From contig NZ_JAJGSX010000039.1 in NCBI RefSeq assembly GCF_021245725.1, positions 1 through 64,000 of the forward strand: a stretch of DNA of 64,000 nt. Direction: 5' to 3'. Shown here piece by piece: positions 41,801 to 50,355 of this stretch. The notes beneath the pieces are model-generated. The model was not told the DNA's origin and did not search any database. It was given only the letters and a program-made list of their open reading frames with translations. Each line of letters opens with the position of its first letter. Positions within the stretch are counted from its first letter, which is position 1. A program made the translations under genes and the position numbers. This DNA comes from Pseudonocardia sp. TRM90224 (GTDB lineage Bacteria > Actinomycetota > Actinomycetes > Mycobacteriales > Pseudonocardiaceae).

Positions 41801-42532
41801 TCAGGTCGCGTTTCCGGTCAGGTCGTCGGAGCGGCCCGCCTCGATCCGCGACCACTGCGCGATGGGCCGCCCGTTGACCCGCGTGTGCTCCACCATGTTC
41901 TTTGGCCAGCCCTCGGGCGAGTCCTCCCACGGCTCCCGGCGCCCGTACACGGTCAGATCCATCATCGAGTAGTTGATGTCCTGCACCTCGACGCCGCGGT
42001 TCGTCGTCCAGTAGGTCTCGAACACCCGATCGCCGTCGCGCAGGTAGCAGACGATGTGCATCATCCCGATCGTCCGCCCGACGAGCAGGGTCTCCAGGGA
42101 GTCCTTCGCGGAGTACCACGGCATCGTCCAGCCCATGAAGTCGTGGTAGCGGATGCTCTCGTCGTAGGGCCCCTGGCAGAACACCGCGAAGGTCACGTCG
42201 CGGGAGTGCAGGTACGACAGCTCTCCCATCTGAGTGTTGTTCCACGTGCAGCCCTCGCACTGCTGGGACGCGGGCTGCCCCGGGTGCCACATGAAGTAGT
42301 AGGTGATCAGCTGCTGGCGCCCCTCGAACGCGTCGAGCAGGGTCGTGGGCCCGTCCGGCCCGATCAGCTGCGTGGTGGCGTCCACCTCGACCATCGGCAG
42401 TCGTCGCCGGGCCGCCGAGATGACATCACCGGCGCGCGTGTGCGCCCGCTCCCGGACCCGCAGCGCGTCGAGCTCGGCCTGGAACGCATCCCGGTCGACG
42501 ACCGGGGGCATGCTCATCGACTCGTTCGTCAT
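41801..42532 (-). CDS. DUF899 family thioredoxin-like protein
   Basis: A 243-residue protein of the DUF899 family. The core WHPGQPASQQCEGCTWNNTQ has the CxxC that aligns with thioredoxin-fold sites, followed by SRDVTFAVFCQGPYDE. These proteins are near-universal in actinobacteria, often with ArsR-type regulators, but their reaction is unknown. ATG 42532 has AGGAGG. A nested palindrome lies upstream. Confidence 0.88.
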   Translation of the reverse strand: MTNESMSMPPVVDRDAFQAELDALRVRERAHTRAGDVISAARRRLPMVEVDATTQLIGPDGPTTLLDAFEGRQQLITYYFMWHPGQPASQQCEGCTWNNTQMGELSYLHSRDVTFAVFCQGPYDESIRYHDFMGWTMPWYSAKDSLETLLVGRTIGMMHIVCYLRDGDRVFETYWTTNRGVEVQDINYSMMDLTVYGRREPWEDSPEGWPKNMVEHTRVNGRPIAQWSRIEAGRSDDLTGNAT

Positions 42533-42555
42533 GTCGGCCTCCTGAAGTAGGTACT

Positions 42556-42596
42556 GCAACTCAGCGGTTGCCACACTATCGCAACCTCTGAGTTGC
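42556..42596. promoter_or_regulatory. Nested palindromic operator upstream of DUF899 gene
   Basis: Outer arms GCAACTCAG (42556-42564) and CTGAGTTGC (42588-42596) enclose inner arms GGTTGC and GCAACC. All pairs are perfect, in one 41-bp block 24-64 bp upstream of the start codon. This looks like a double operator for a dimeric repressor (ArsR/HTH type, CAACT-like half sites). No regulator gene of that kind is adjacent in the window. Confidence 0.7.
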
Positions 42597-42650
42597 GTCA
42601 ACGCCAACCGTGATGGGGCAGCGGCACCGCTCGGTTCGCGGGAAATCGAA

Positions 42651-43066
42651 ATGCGCCGGTCGAGATCGGCGCAAGGCCGGCAGTACGCGCAGATCACCTT
42701 CATCGACGCCGCGGTCCGGCTGTGGCGCGACAGCGGTCGCACCGTCGACTGGGCGGTGATGGGTGACGCGGCGGCGCTGGACCGGATGGTCCGCAGGAAC
42801 CTGCCGCCCGGGCACCGTGGGGTGTCCCGGGAGCTGGTGCAGCAGCAGTTCCGGTTCTGGGGGCAGTACTTCGCCGAGGAGGAGATGGCCGCGGTGAAGC
42901 TGATGACCGATCGCTACCGCACCGAGGACCCGTCGGCCGCGTTGGGGCTCGACGAGGCGCTGCGGCGGGTCACGATCCCGACTTCGCGGCGCTCCCGAAC
43001 TACCGCAAGCTCGTCGACGAGTACAACGAACGAAATCCGGACCGGGCGGTCGCGCACCTCCATTGA
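42651..43066 (+). pseudogene. Broken gene of unknown family, frameshift near 42970
   Basis: The frame from 42651 reads QITFIDAAVRLWRDSGRTVD, RELVQQQFRFWGQYFAEEEM and DEALRR, and is then broken by a shift near 42970. The next frame continues DPDFAALPNYRKLVDEYNER to a TGA at 43066. I do not recognise the family; I see no active-site motif. Joined it would be about 138 residues. The start is unclear. Confidence 0.5.
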
Positions 43067-43132
43067 GGAATGCGTGACAATACATTCGCAATTCGGTGGC
43101 CCGCCGCGGCCTGGCTCCTTAGCCTTCGTGGC

Positions 43133-43336
43133 ATGACCAGGACGAACCTTCGAGTACAGGTCGATCTGCGGTCGGGCGACCGGTTCCGCACATGCTGGGT
43201 GGAGCCGCGCGTGAAGGTCGGGGATCGCATCACGCTGCGGAACTCGAACGATCCGCAGGAGCTGTGGGACGTCCTGCGCGTCGGTGCGCCGGTCGACGCG
43301 GGCAGCATCCGCCGCGGCTGGGACAACGACATCTGA
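43133..43336 (+). CDS. Small conserved hypothetical protein
   Basis: A 67-residue protein, predominantly beta: LRVQVDLRSGDRFRTCWVEP, VKVGDRITLRNSNDPQELWD, then VLRVG. Such short SH3-like or OB-like proteins occur widely in actinobacteria without known function. Start at ATG 43133 gives a compact protein; the longer frame adds a poor Arg-rich start. Confidence 0.6.
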   Translation: MTRTNLRVQVDLRSGDRFRTCWVEPRVKVGDRITLRNSNDPQELWDVLRVGAPVDAGSIRRGWDNDI

Positions 43337-43370
43337 CGCCGGGCGCCGCAGGCCCCGCGAGCCGCCGGAC

Positions 43371-43432
43371 GCCACATGGAACCTTGTGGCGGTCGTACGA
43401 CGATGAAAGTCGACCACAGAGTTCCATGTGGC
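43371..43432. repeat. Family C palindrome, copy 2
   Basis: Left arm GCCACATGGAACCTTGTGG and right arm CCACAGAGTTCCATGTGGC, two mismatches in the stem, with a loop of about 24 bases. Related to 34111-34169. Confidence 0.8.
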
Positions 43433-43469
43433 GCCGGGAGGCCGCTGGCTCAGTGTGAGCCCAGCAGTG

Positions 43470-43514
43470 CCCGATTCAGCAGTTCCCGATTCAGCAGTTC
43501 CCGATTCAGCAGTG
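43470..43514. repeat. Three tandem 15-bp repeats at the end of the peptide gene
   Basis: CCCGATTCAGCAGTT occurs three times in a row (the last with final G). The third copy includes the stop codon and last two codons of the minus-strand cysteine-rich peptide gene, so two extra copies of that end follow its stop codon. Confidence 0.85.
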
Positions 43515-43712
43515 CGGAGTCTTCCGGTAGCAGCCCCACTGGCGGACGACGTTGTTGCACATCTGCTCCCAGCAGCACCAGATCTCCGCGTAGGAGGCGT
43601 CGCCTTCGCAGCGGCACTGCTTCTCGGCGGGCGTGCAGGCCGCGTGTGCCTCGGCCTGCGGGACCAGAACCGCCAGCAGCTTGTCGCTCGCGGTGCGGAC
43701 CATCTTCAACAC
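43506..43712 (-). CDS. Small cysteine-rich peptide, paralogue 2
   Basis: A 68-residue peptide. N-terminal helix ASDKLLAVLVPQAEAHA parallels the first peptide (D-K/R-L-L, V-P-Q, A-x-A). Eight Cys follow: CTPAEKQCRCEGD, EIWCCWEQMCNN, GCYRKTPHC. GTG 43712 with GGAG five bases upstream. It lies convergent to the 67-residue gene across the C2 palindrome. Function unknown; sharing of a helix-plus-Cys layout with paralogue 1 makes a small family local to this region. Confidence 0.72.
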   Translation of the reverse strand: MLKMVRTASDKLLAVLVPQAEAHAACTPAEKQCRCEGDASYAEIWCCWEQMCNNVVRQWGCYRKTPHC

Positions 43713-43812
43713 GTCGTCTCCAACCTCGCCGGACCCTCCGGCGTGGCTGGGAGTTTAGGAAGCGGCGGTGGCACCGACCGCACTTTTCGATCTTCTCCGA
43801 ACCCCGGAACCG

Positions 43813-45294
43813 TCAGCGCAGCCTGACGATCACGACCACACCCATGACGGCGATGACGCCGGCCGCCGCGAGCAGCGCCAGCGACACCCCGTCGACGAAC
43901 GCGGTGTGCGCCATGGTGAGCAGTTCCGCGGGCCGGGCGCCGGGGGAGCCGATCAGGCCGGCGTAGGTGTCGGGCAAACCGTCGCCGGGTGGGACGCCCA
44001 GCCGGTAGACGGCGGCGGCCAGCGCACCCAGCAGGGCGATGCCCAGCGCCCCGCCCAGCTCGTTCGCCGCCTGGGCCGCGCCCGACGCCGTCCCGGCCGC
44101 GTGCGCCGGCGCCGCTCCGATCACGATCTGGGTCACCAGGACCGTGGTCGGCGCGACCCCGATGGAGATCACGACGTTCGCCACCACGACGCCCCAGAGG
44201 CCGCCCATGCCGGGCATCGCGGAGAGCGCCAGCAACCCGGCGCCGACGAGGAGCAGCCCGGTGCCGACGAGCGTGTGCTGCGGAACGGTCCGGACCAGCC
44301 TGGGCACCAGCGTGGTCGTCGCGACGAGCGCCAGCATCCCCGGCAGCGTCACCACCGCGGCGAGCAGCGGGGTGAGCCCCAGCCCGAGCTGGATGTAGAG
44401 GGCCAGCAGCATCGAGACGCCGAACATGACGAACGAGGTGACCACGTTGGTCGTCAGTCCCAACCCGAAGCCGCCGGCCCGGAACAGCGTCAGGTCGAGC
44501 GCGGGTGCGGCGATCCGGCGTTGCCGCAGCACGAACAGGGTCAGTCCGGCGGCGCCGACGGCGAGCCCGGTCAGCGCGATCGCGTCGACACCCTCCAGCG
44601 AACCGTGTTTGGCGCCATAGACGAGGGCGAGGATGCCTGTGATCGACAGGCCGACGCTCACCAGGTCCGTTCGTGCGGTCGGGTCGCCGGGGACGGTGGG
44701 CAGCAGCCGCGGTCCCGCGATCACCACCAGCGCCATCAGCGGCACGTTCAACCAGAACACGGCGCTCCAGTGGAACGAGACCAGTAGCAGCCCACCCAGC
44801 ACCGGGCCCAGCGCGCCCCCGGCGGCGAACGAACCCATGAGCACGGCCATGGCGCGGGCCCGGCGGTGCTCGTCGGAGAAGAGGGTGAACGCGAGGGCCA
44901 TCGCCGATGGCACGACCGCCGCGCCCGCTACGCCCTGCAGCGCACGGGCCAGGATCAGGACCGTTGCGTCCGGTGCGAGCGCCGCGATCGCGGAGGCGAC
45001 CCCGAACGCGCTCGCGCCGATCACCAGCGCGCGCCTCCGTCCGATCCGGTCGGCGAGTGAGCCCATGGTCAGCAGCGAGGCGGCGATGAGGAAGCCGTAC
45101 ACGTCGGTGATCCACAACGCTGCGCTCGCCGACGCGCCGATGTCGGGAACGATCGAGGGCATCGCCAGGAACAGCACGGTCAGGTCCATCACGACGACCA
45201 CGCACGGCACCGTCAGCAGCGCCAACGCCCACCACGCGCGGGTGCCGTCGCCGTCGATCACCGATGGTCCAGGCCGGTTCAGCTCGTCTGTCAT
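43813..45294 (-). CDS. MFS drug exporter, DHA2 family
   Basis: A 493-residue, 14-helix exporter. MDLTVLFLAMPSIVPDIGAS in TM1 and GSLADRIGRRRALVIG after TM2 are the DHA2 marks (as in SmvA/QacA-like proteins). It should export cationic or hydrophobic drugs by proton exchange. Starts 52 bp from the divergent sensor-kinase gene, so the sensor/response-regulator cluster may control it. Confidence 0.9.
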   Translation of the reverse strand: MTDELNRPGPSVIDGDGTRAWWALALLTVPCVVVVMDLTVLFLAMPSIVPDIGASASAALWITDVYGFLIAASLLTMGSLADRIGRRRALVIGASAFGVASAIAALAPDATVLILARALQGVAGAAVVPSAMALAFTLFSDEHRRARAMAVLMGSFAAGGALGPVLGGLLLVSFHWSAVFWLNVPLMALVVIAGPRLLPTVPGDPTARTDLVSVGLSITGILALVYGAKHGSLEGVDAIALTGLAVGAAGLTLFVLRQRRIAAPALDLTLFRAGGFGLGLTTNVVTSFVMFGVSMLLALYIQLGLGLTPLLAAVVTLPGMLALVATTTLVPRLVRTVPQHTLVGTGLLLVGAGLLALSAMPGMGGLWGVVVANVVISIGVAPTTVLVTQIVIGAAPAHAAGTASGAAQAANELGGALGIALLGALAAAVYRLGVPPGDGLPDTYAGLIGSPGARPAELLTMAHTAFVDGVSLALLAAAGVIAVMGVVVIVRLR

Positions 45295-45345
45295 ACCGCT
45301 AGAACCTCGATCGATGCGCGAACTCATCGGGCTCGCGCAAAAGCC

Positions 45346-46554
45346 ATGCAGGTCTGGCGTTCCGGCCGAAAACGCTTCATCATCAGCCGCGTCGATCGAG
45401 TACGGACTGGGCGGGCGTCGAGGCAGTTGAGGGGACAGGCCGGTGAGTCCGGACGGCTGCTGAGGCGCTTCGGCCGCCGATACGCAGCCGCTGTGCGCCT
45501 CGTCGTGCTGGTGCCGATCGGGTCGATCAGCCTGCTGGAAGCGCCCCCGGAGCGTGCCGCGAGCGTTGCCGTCGCTGTTGCGGTGCTGGCGATGTGGACC
45601 TGCGGCTACGCGTGGTGGCTGAGCAGGGCCGGCGGCATGGTGCTGCCCCTCGCCCTCGATGTCGTCGTGATGCTCGGCGCCAGCACCGGCCCGTGGACCG
45701 GCGTCGTCGGGGACGACAACCGTGCCCCGCTGAGGCTGCTCGTCACGTTCGCCGCCGTGACCTACCAGTGGTACACGCCGCCGGTGGTGGGCAGTCTCGC
45801 TGCGCTGGTGACAATCGGTGGGTTGCTCGGGAGCAGCGTGGCCGGGGGAGCGGACGTGAGCACAATGTCCGGGCAAGGGTGGGTGCTGGTGGCGGCGGCG
45901 CTGTCCCGAGCGGCGTGGACGCTGGTCCTGCGCGCCGCAACGCGGGCCGATGAGCTGGCGGCCGAGGCCGAGCGGGCGCGTCGTGCGGCGCAGGTCGAGG
46001 CCGCCGTCCGGGCCGACCAGCGGGAGCTCGCGAACGCGCTGCACGACACCGCTGCCACGACGATGCTCATGGTGGGCACCGGCCGGGTGCCCGCGGGCGC
46101 CGGCTGGCTGGCGCCGCAGGCGCGTCGCGACCTGGAACGGATGCGCAGCGACGGGCGGGAGCCACCCGATCGCGCCGACCTCGTCGCCCTGCTGCGCGAG
46201 GACCTCGAAGCGGCGCACCTCACCGTCGAGTTCGAGGGCCCGGAGCAGCTGCCGTTGCCCTTCGACGTGGCACGGGCGATCGCGGACGCCACCCGGGAGG
46301 CGCTCAACAACGTTCGTCGCCACGCGGGTGTGGAGCGGGCGGTCGTCCGGCTCGGCGGTGCCGCTGGCGGCTTGTGGTTGGAGATCGCCGACGAGGGGAC
46401 GGGGTTCGCGACCGGTGACGTCCGGGCGACCAGCCGTGGCCTGACGCATTCGGTGCTCGGCCGGATGAGGCGGATCGGCGGTGCTGCCGTGATCACCTCC
46501 GCCGTGGGGACCGGCACCGTCGTGCGGCTGGAATGGCCGGGTGGTGCCGGATGA
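45346..46554 (+). CDS. Membrane sensor histidine kinase (HisKA_3-like)
   Basis: A 402-residue sensor. Several membrane helices in the first 180 residues (VRLVVLVPIGSISLLEA; VAVAVAVLAMWTCGYAWWLS; AALVTIGGLLGSSVAG). Then RELANALHDTAATTMLMVGT is the phosphoacceptor His region, ATREALNNVRRHAG the N-box and IADEGTGF the G1 box. It overlaps the next gene by ATGA. It probably phosphorylates the NarL-type regulator at 49467-50168. Start ATG 45346; no strong ribosome binding site. Confidence 0.82.
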   Translation: MQVWRSGRKRFIISRVDRVRTGRASRQLRGQAGESGRLLRRFGRRYAAAVRLVVLVPIGSISLLEAPPERAASVAVAVAVLAMWTCGYAWWLSRAGGMVLPLALDVVVMLGASTGPWTGVVGDDNRAPLRLLVTFAAVTYQWYTPPVVGSLAALVTIGGLLGSSVAGGADVSTMSGQGWVLVAAALSRAAWTLVLRAATRADELAAEAERARRAAQVEAAVRADQRELANALHDTAATTMLMVGTGRVPAGAGWLAPQARRDLERMRSDGREPPDRADLVALLREDLEAAHLTVEFEGPEQLPLPFDVARAIADATREALNNVRRHAGVERAVVRLGGAAGGLWLEIADEGTGFATGDVRATSRGLTHSVLGRMRRIGGAAVITSAVGTGTVVRLEWPGGAG

Positions 46555-47684
46555 GCGGCGACGCTGCCGAGGAACTGGCCCGGTCGCAACTGCTGCGCGG
46601 CTTGCGGATCGCGACGCTGCTCGTGGCCGCCGTCATCGCGCTCGCGCTCGGCGGCTCGCACCTGGTGCGCAGCCTCGACGTCCACGACCACGTGCTCGTA
46701 CAGGTCACGTCCTTCGTGATGCTGGGTGCGGTGCTGGCCGGCGAGGCGGCGCTGCTCGTGCTGCGCCGACCTTGGGGGCGCCTGCGCCGGCCCGCCATCG
46801 CCGTGGTGCTCGCGGCGTCCGTGCTCTCGTCGGTGACCCTGCCGGACGGGCAGACCTCGACCACCGTCGACTGGATGTTCGGTGCGGCCAACTTCGTGGG
46901 CCTCGTGGTGCTGCTCGATCGCCCGCTGCGGATCGTCGGAGCGTTCCTGGCCACCCATGAACTGATCGCGGTGCTGAACCTGGTGCTGCTGCACGACGTG
47001 ACCCGCGACGCGTTGCTGCGGCTCGCCACCGGCTCGGTGAACGTGATCGGGGTGCCGCTCTGCGTCGCGGTGGGAGCGTCCGCGGTGCGTGGAATCCATG
47101 CGGCGGCGCTGGCGTCGCGGCAGGAGATCGAGCGGGTGCGCACGAGGGAGGCCGTCGCGGCGGAGGCCCACCGCCGGCGGCAGCACCGGTTCGCCGAGAT
47201 CGCTGCGACGAGCGTCCCCTTGTTGGAAGGGCTGGCCGACGGGTCGCTGCCCCCCGACCGCCCCGACGTGCAGCGGCGATGCGCGGTGGAGGCCGCCCGG
47301 ATGCGGCGCCTGTTCGCGGAATCGGACACGGTCGAGAATCCGCTGCTGCACGAGCTGCGCCATTGTGCGGACCTCGCCGATCGCAAGGGTGTGGTCGTGG
47401 AGTTCGACGCACGCGGTCACTGGCCGACGCCGCCGCTGGCGGTCCGGCGCGAACTCACCGATGCCGCGTTGACCGCGCTCGCGACCGCCGCCTCGTGGGC
47501 CCGGGTCACCGTCGTGGGCGATGCGGACCTCGTGTCGGTGAGCGTCGTCGCCGACTGCGGGGACGTCGAGGTGCACGATCCGGCGAGCGCCGATGTGCGG
47601 GTCGAGACGTTCGCGACCGACGACATGATGTGGATCGAGGCGCGGTGGCAGCCGGCTCGGCAGGGAACACCATCACGGCGCTGA
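46551..47684 (+). CDS. Membrane sensor with degenerate kinase domain
   Basis: A 377-residue protein with about five or six membrane helices (residues 15-185) and a cytosolic part that resembles the preceding kinase in order (EAHRRRQHRFAEIAATSVPL; RRELTDAALTALATA). The N-box Asn and the Gly-rich G boxes are not recognisable, so ATP binding is doubtful. It may be a partner that senses a signal and acts on the kinase encoded upstream. Four-base overlap with the first kinase gene shows coupling. Confidence 0.7.
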   Translation: MSGDAAEELARSQLLRGLRIATLLVAAVIALALGGSHLVRSLDVHDHVLVQVTSFVMLGAVLAGEAALLVLRRPWGRLRRPAIAVVLAASVLSSVTLPDGQTSTTVDWMFGAANFVGLVVLLDRPLRIVGAFLATHELIAVLNLVLLHDVTRDALLRLATGSVNVIGVPLCVAVGASAVRGIHAAALASRQEIERVRTREAVAAEAHRRRQHRFAEIAATSVPLLEGLADGSLPPDRPDVQRRCAVEAARMRRLFAESDTVENPLLHELRHCADLADRKGVVVEFDARGHWPTPPLAVRRELTDAALTALATAASWARVTVVGDADLVSVSVVADCGDVEVHDPASADVRVETFATDDMMWIEARWQPARQGTPSRR

Positions 47685-47767
47685 TCATCACGGCGCTGAT
47701 CATCAAGCGCTGCCGGGGTGCGGCCTGAAAGAGTGCCCGTCGGTGCCGAATGCGAAGGTTGTGATCG

Positions 47768-49318
47768 ATGACCGGATCTGCCCCGAATCGATCTGCGCCG
47801 CACCCGTCGACCGAGGGTCCGGACTCCGGCGGGGGCCACGAGCGGGCCTTCGCCGTGCTGGCGATGCACCGGCTGGGGCGGCGTGCCGAGGGGTGCTCGG
47901 CGATCGTGCGCTGGCTCGGGCTGCGCACGGGGCGTTGGGTCGGGGTGGTGGACCGGTCGGGTGCCGTGGTCGCGGGTTCTCCGCCGGACCCCGCTGTGGC
48001 GGCCGCCGTTGCCGCAGGTGTCGAGGTGGTGCTGGCGCGTGGTCTGCGCACCTTCGTGGGCGACGGCGGTCCGGCGGGTGACCTGCTGCTCATGCTCCTG
48101 GACACGCCGGCCGACGATGCCTTTGCGGTACTGGTGTTCGCCGGGGCCGACGGGGTGCCGCGGTCGCTGGCCGCCGATGCCGCGACCGTCCTGGGGACCT
48201 GGTGGTCGGCGGAGACGACCCGGCGGGCCCGCCGGCGCAACGACGACGCCGAGGCGCGTTCTCGTGAGGCAGTGCTGCACCTGCTCATGTCGCGGCACGT
48301 CGCGACGGCTCGGCAGATCGCTGCGGCGTTGTCGCCGGCGCTGTCGCCGCCGCTGCCCGACCCGGTGCGGGTGCACGTCGTCGAGTGCGCGTCGGACAGG
48401 CGCGGCGAGGTCGTCGACCGGTGCCGGGAGGCGACCGCCGGGAACGCGTGGATCGTCCGCTGCCCGGTGCACGCCCGCCACGTGATCGTCATCGCGCCGG
48501 CGGCCGACGCGCGCGCCGGGGAAGCGCTGGAGGTCGGGCTCACCGGCGACATCGAGGGTTGCGCGGTCGGGTCCGGCGACGCGGTGGCGCTCCACGACAC
48601 GGCGGTCGGCTACGAGCAGGCGTTCCACGCGCTCGCCGTCGCCCGCGCGCATCCCCGGCGGTGGACGCGTTTCGATCGACGGCTGGACGTCGCGGCGCTC
48701 ATCGAGCCGGCCGGACGGGCGTGGGCGGCCGCGGTACTGGCGCCGTTGCTCTCCTACGTCCCCGCCCGCAGCGGCGACCCCGACGCACAGGAGCTCGTGG
48801 CGACGACGCGGTCGTGGCTCGCGTTCTCCATGTCGGCCACCCGCCACCTGAAGATCCACAAGAACACGCTGGTCGGCCGGCTCCGGCACATCGAGGGCCT
48901 GCTCGGCCGCGATCTCGGCGGCGCCGAGCAGCAGGCCGTGCTGGATCTTGCGCTGCGGGTCGTCGCGACCCCGCGCAGCGCCGTGGTGTCGACGGACTCC
49001 GGCGGCGAGCTGGACGACCTGCTGCGGCTCCCGGCCGTCCAGCACTGGGCGCGCGCCCTGCTCGACCCGCTGAGCCACCAGCACCGCGGCGCCGGCGGCG
49101 CGGTGCTGGAGGCGACCCTGCGGGCGTGGCTGCGCAGCGACGCCCGGCTCAGCGCCACGGCCGACACGCTCGGGATCTCGGTTCCCGGCGCTCGCAAGCG
49201 GCTCTGCCGGCTGGAGCAGGAGCTGGGGCGGTCGCTGCTGCGCTCGCCCAGCGCCCGGCACGATCTGTGGTTGGCGGTGCGGGCAGTCGATCTCGCGGCT
49301 GCCGGAGCCACGGTGTGA
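47768..49318 (+). CDS. PucR-like helix-turn-helix regulator
   Basis: A 516-residue regulator. The middle section (about 160-330) is the GGDEF-like PucR region, and KIHKNTLVGRLRHIEGLLGR is the PucR C-terminal helix-turn-helix. A second one (LSATADTLGISVPGARKRLC) follows near the end, so it has two DNA-binding helices. Members often sense purines or other small molecules. Same direction as the sensor pair, 83 bp after them. Confidence 0.8.
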   Translation: MTGSAPNRSAPHPSTEGPDSGGGHERAFAVLAMHRLGRRAEGCSAIVRWLGLRTGRWVGVVDRSGAVVAGSPPDPAVAAAVAAGVEVVLARGLRTFVGDGGPAGDLLLMLLDTPADDAFAVLVFAGADGVPRSLAADAATVLGTWWSAETTRRARRRNDDAEARSREAVLHLLMSRHVATARQIAAALSPALSPPLPDPVRVHVVECASDRRGEVVDRCREATAGNAWIVRCPVHARHVIVIAPAADARAGEALEVGLTGDIEGCAVGSGDAVALHDTAVGYEQAFHALAVARAHPRRWTRFDRRLDVAALIEPAGRAWAAAVLAPLLSYVPARSGDPDAQELVATTRSWLAFSMSATRHLKIHKNTLVGRLRHIEGLLGRDLGGAEQQAVLDLALRVVATPRSAVVSTDSGGELDDLLRLPAVQHWARALLDPLSHQHRGAGGAVLEATLRAWLRSDARLSATADTLGISVPGARKRLCRLEQELGRSLLRSPSARHDLWLAVRAVDLAAAGATV

Positions 49319-49466
49319 TCTGTTACCGAGGAGGCCGGTCGATGGGCGTTTTGGTCCTCGCCGTCCGGTCGGGTGCGCGTCTATTTTGCCGGCATGTCGC
49401 CAGCACCTGCTCCGCAACGATGACGCGTCCGGGATGCCTCAGCCGTCGCGGATCGATCGAGGATCG

Positions 49467-50168
49467 ATGAGCGCCGATCCCGAGCCGACCAGCGCGGTGA
49501 TCGTCGACGACCACGTCGCTGTTGCGGCCGGGGTCCGGTACTGGTGCGAGCAGGCCGTCCCACCGGTCCGGCTCGTTGATGCCGCCGGCGCGCTCGCAGA
49601 TGTCTGGACGGGGCCCGGCGCCGACGCCGACGTCGTGGTCCTCGATCTGGAGCTGGTGCCGGGGAACCCCGAGTTCGGTGAGCTGCGCCGGCTGGTCGAC
49701 AGCGGCCGGCGAGTCGTCGTGTACTCCCAGCACGTCGACAACGCCACCGCCATCAAATGCATCGAGCTGGGCGCATTGGCGTACCTGACCAAACGTGAAG
49801 GTGCCGAGCACCTGGTTCCGGCGATCCGGGCCGCCGCGGAAGGACTGCCCTACACCGGGCCGTCGCTCTCGGGAGCGCTCGCCGCCGACGACACCTCCAC
49901 CCGGCCGCAGCTCTCCCCGCGGGAGATGCAGGTGTTGCGGGCGTGGTTCGCGTCGTCGTCGAAGGAGCTCGTCGCCGCCAAGCTCAACATCACGGTGAAG
50001 ACCGTCGACACCTACATCACGCGGGTGCGGGTGAAGTACGCGAACGTGGGCCGACCGGCCCGGACGAAGAGCGAGCTGGTCGGCCGGGCGCTCGACGACG
50101 GACTGCTGACGCTGGCCGAGCTCAACAGCGCCGCGGCGCCGACACCGCGTGAGCGGCGGCGTTCATGA
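49467..50168 (+). CDS. NarL/FixJ-type response regulator
   Basis: A 233-residue response regulator. Receiver: VIVDDHVAVAAGV (acidic pair), VVVLDLELVPG (phospho-Asp), and LAYLTKREGAEHLVPAI (Lys). Output: a LuxR-type helix-turn-helix, LSPREMQVLRAWFASSSKEL and KTVDTYITRVRVKY. ATG 49467 after GAGG. With the sensor kinase encoded upstream it makes a two-component system interrupted by a PucR-like gene. Confidence 0.9.
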   Translation: MSADPEPTSAVIVDDHVAVAAGVRYWCEQAVPPVRLVDAAGALADVWTGPGADADVVVLDLELVPGNPEFGELRRLVDSGRRVVVYSQHVDNATAIKCIELGALAYLTKREGAEHLVPAIRAAAEGLPYTGPSLSGALAADDTSTRPQLSPREMQVLRAWFASSSKELVAAKLNITVKTVDTYITRVRVKYANVGRPARTKSELVGRALDDGLLTLAELNSAAAPTPRERRRS

Positions 50169-50240
50169 GGGACAGCAGCCCACCGCGCTGACCTCGCGTT
50201 CGGCGCGCGCCGGGATGGGCTCGCGCAGCTCACCCGGGGA

Positions 50241-50295
50241 GGGCAGGAAAGCCCCTTTCCTGCCCTGTGAGGGCCGGAAAGTGGCTTTCCTGCCC
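50241..50295. repeat. Family A palindrome, copy 3 (inverted)
   Basis: Reverse-complement orientation relative to copies 2 and 4, with one mismatch (GCCCC for GCCAC). Followed by a short GTGCGGACCGCAC hairpin also found after copy 4 (GTGCGGAACGCAC) and near 63258. Lies between convergent genes. Confidence 0.85.
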
Positions 50296-50355
50296 TCGCG
50301 TGCGGACCGCACACATCCCGGCCAGCGGCGCCCCGGCACATGAAGCGCCACCGGG

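Noticed and set aside
42651..43066. Functional gene from the ATG at 42651
   Set aside because: A frame break near 42970 is needed to reach the natural end, and the 5' part lacks a convincing ribosome binding site.
43428..43826. Plus-strand frame with VPDSAVPDSAV repeats
   Set aside because: This is the translation of the 15-bp tandem repeat and the antisense of the cysteine-rich peptide gene, without other support.
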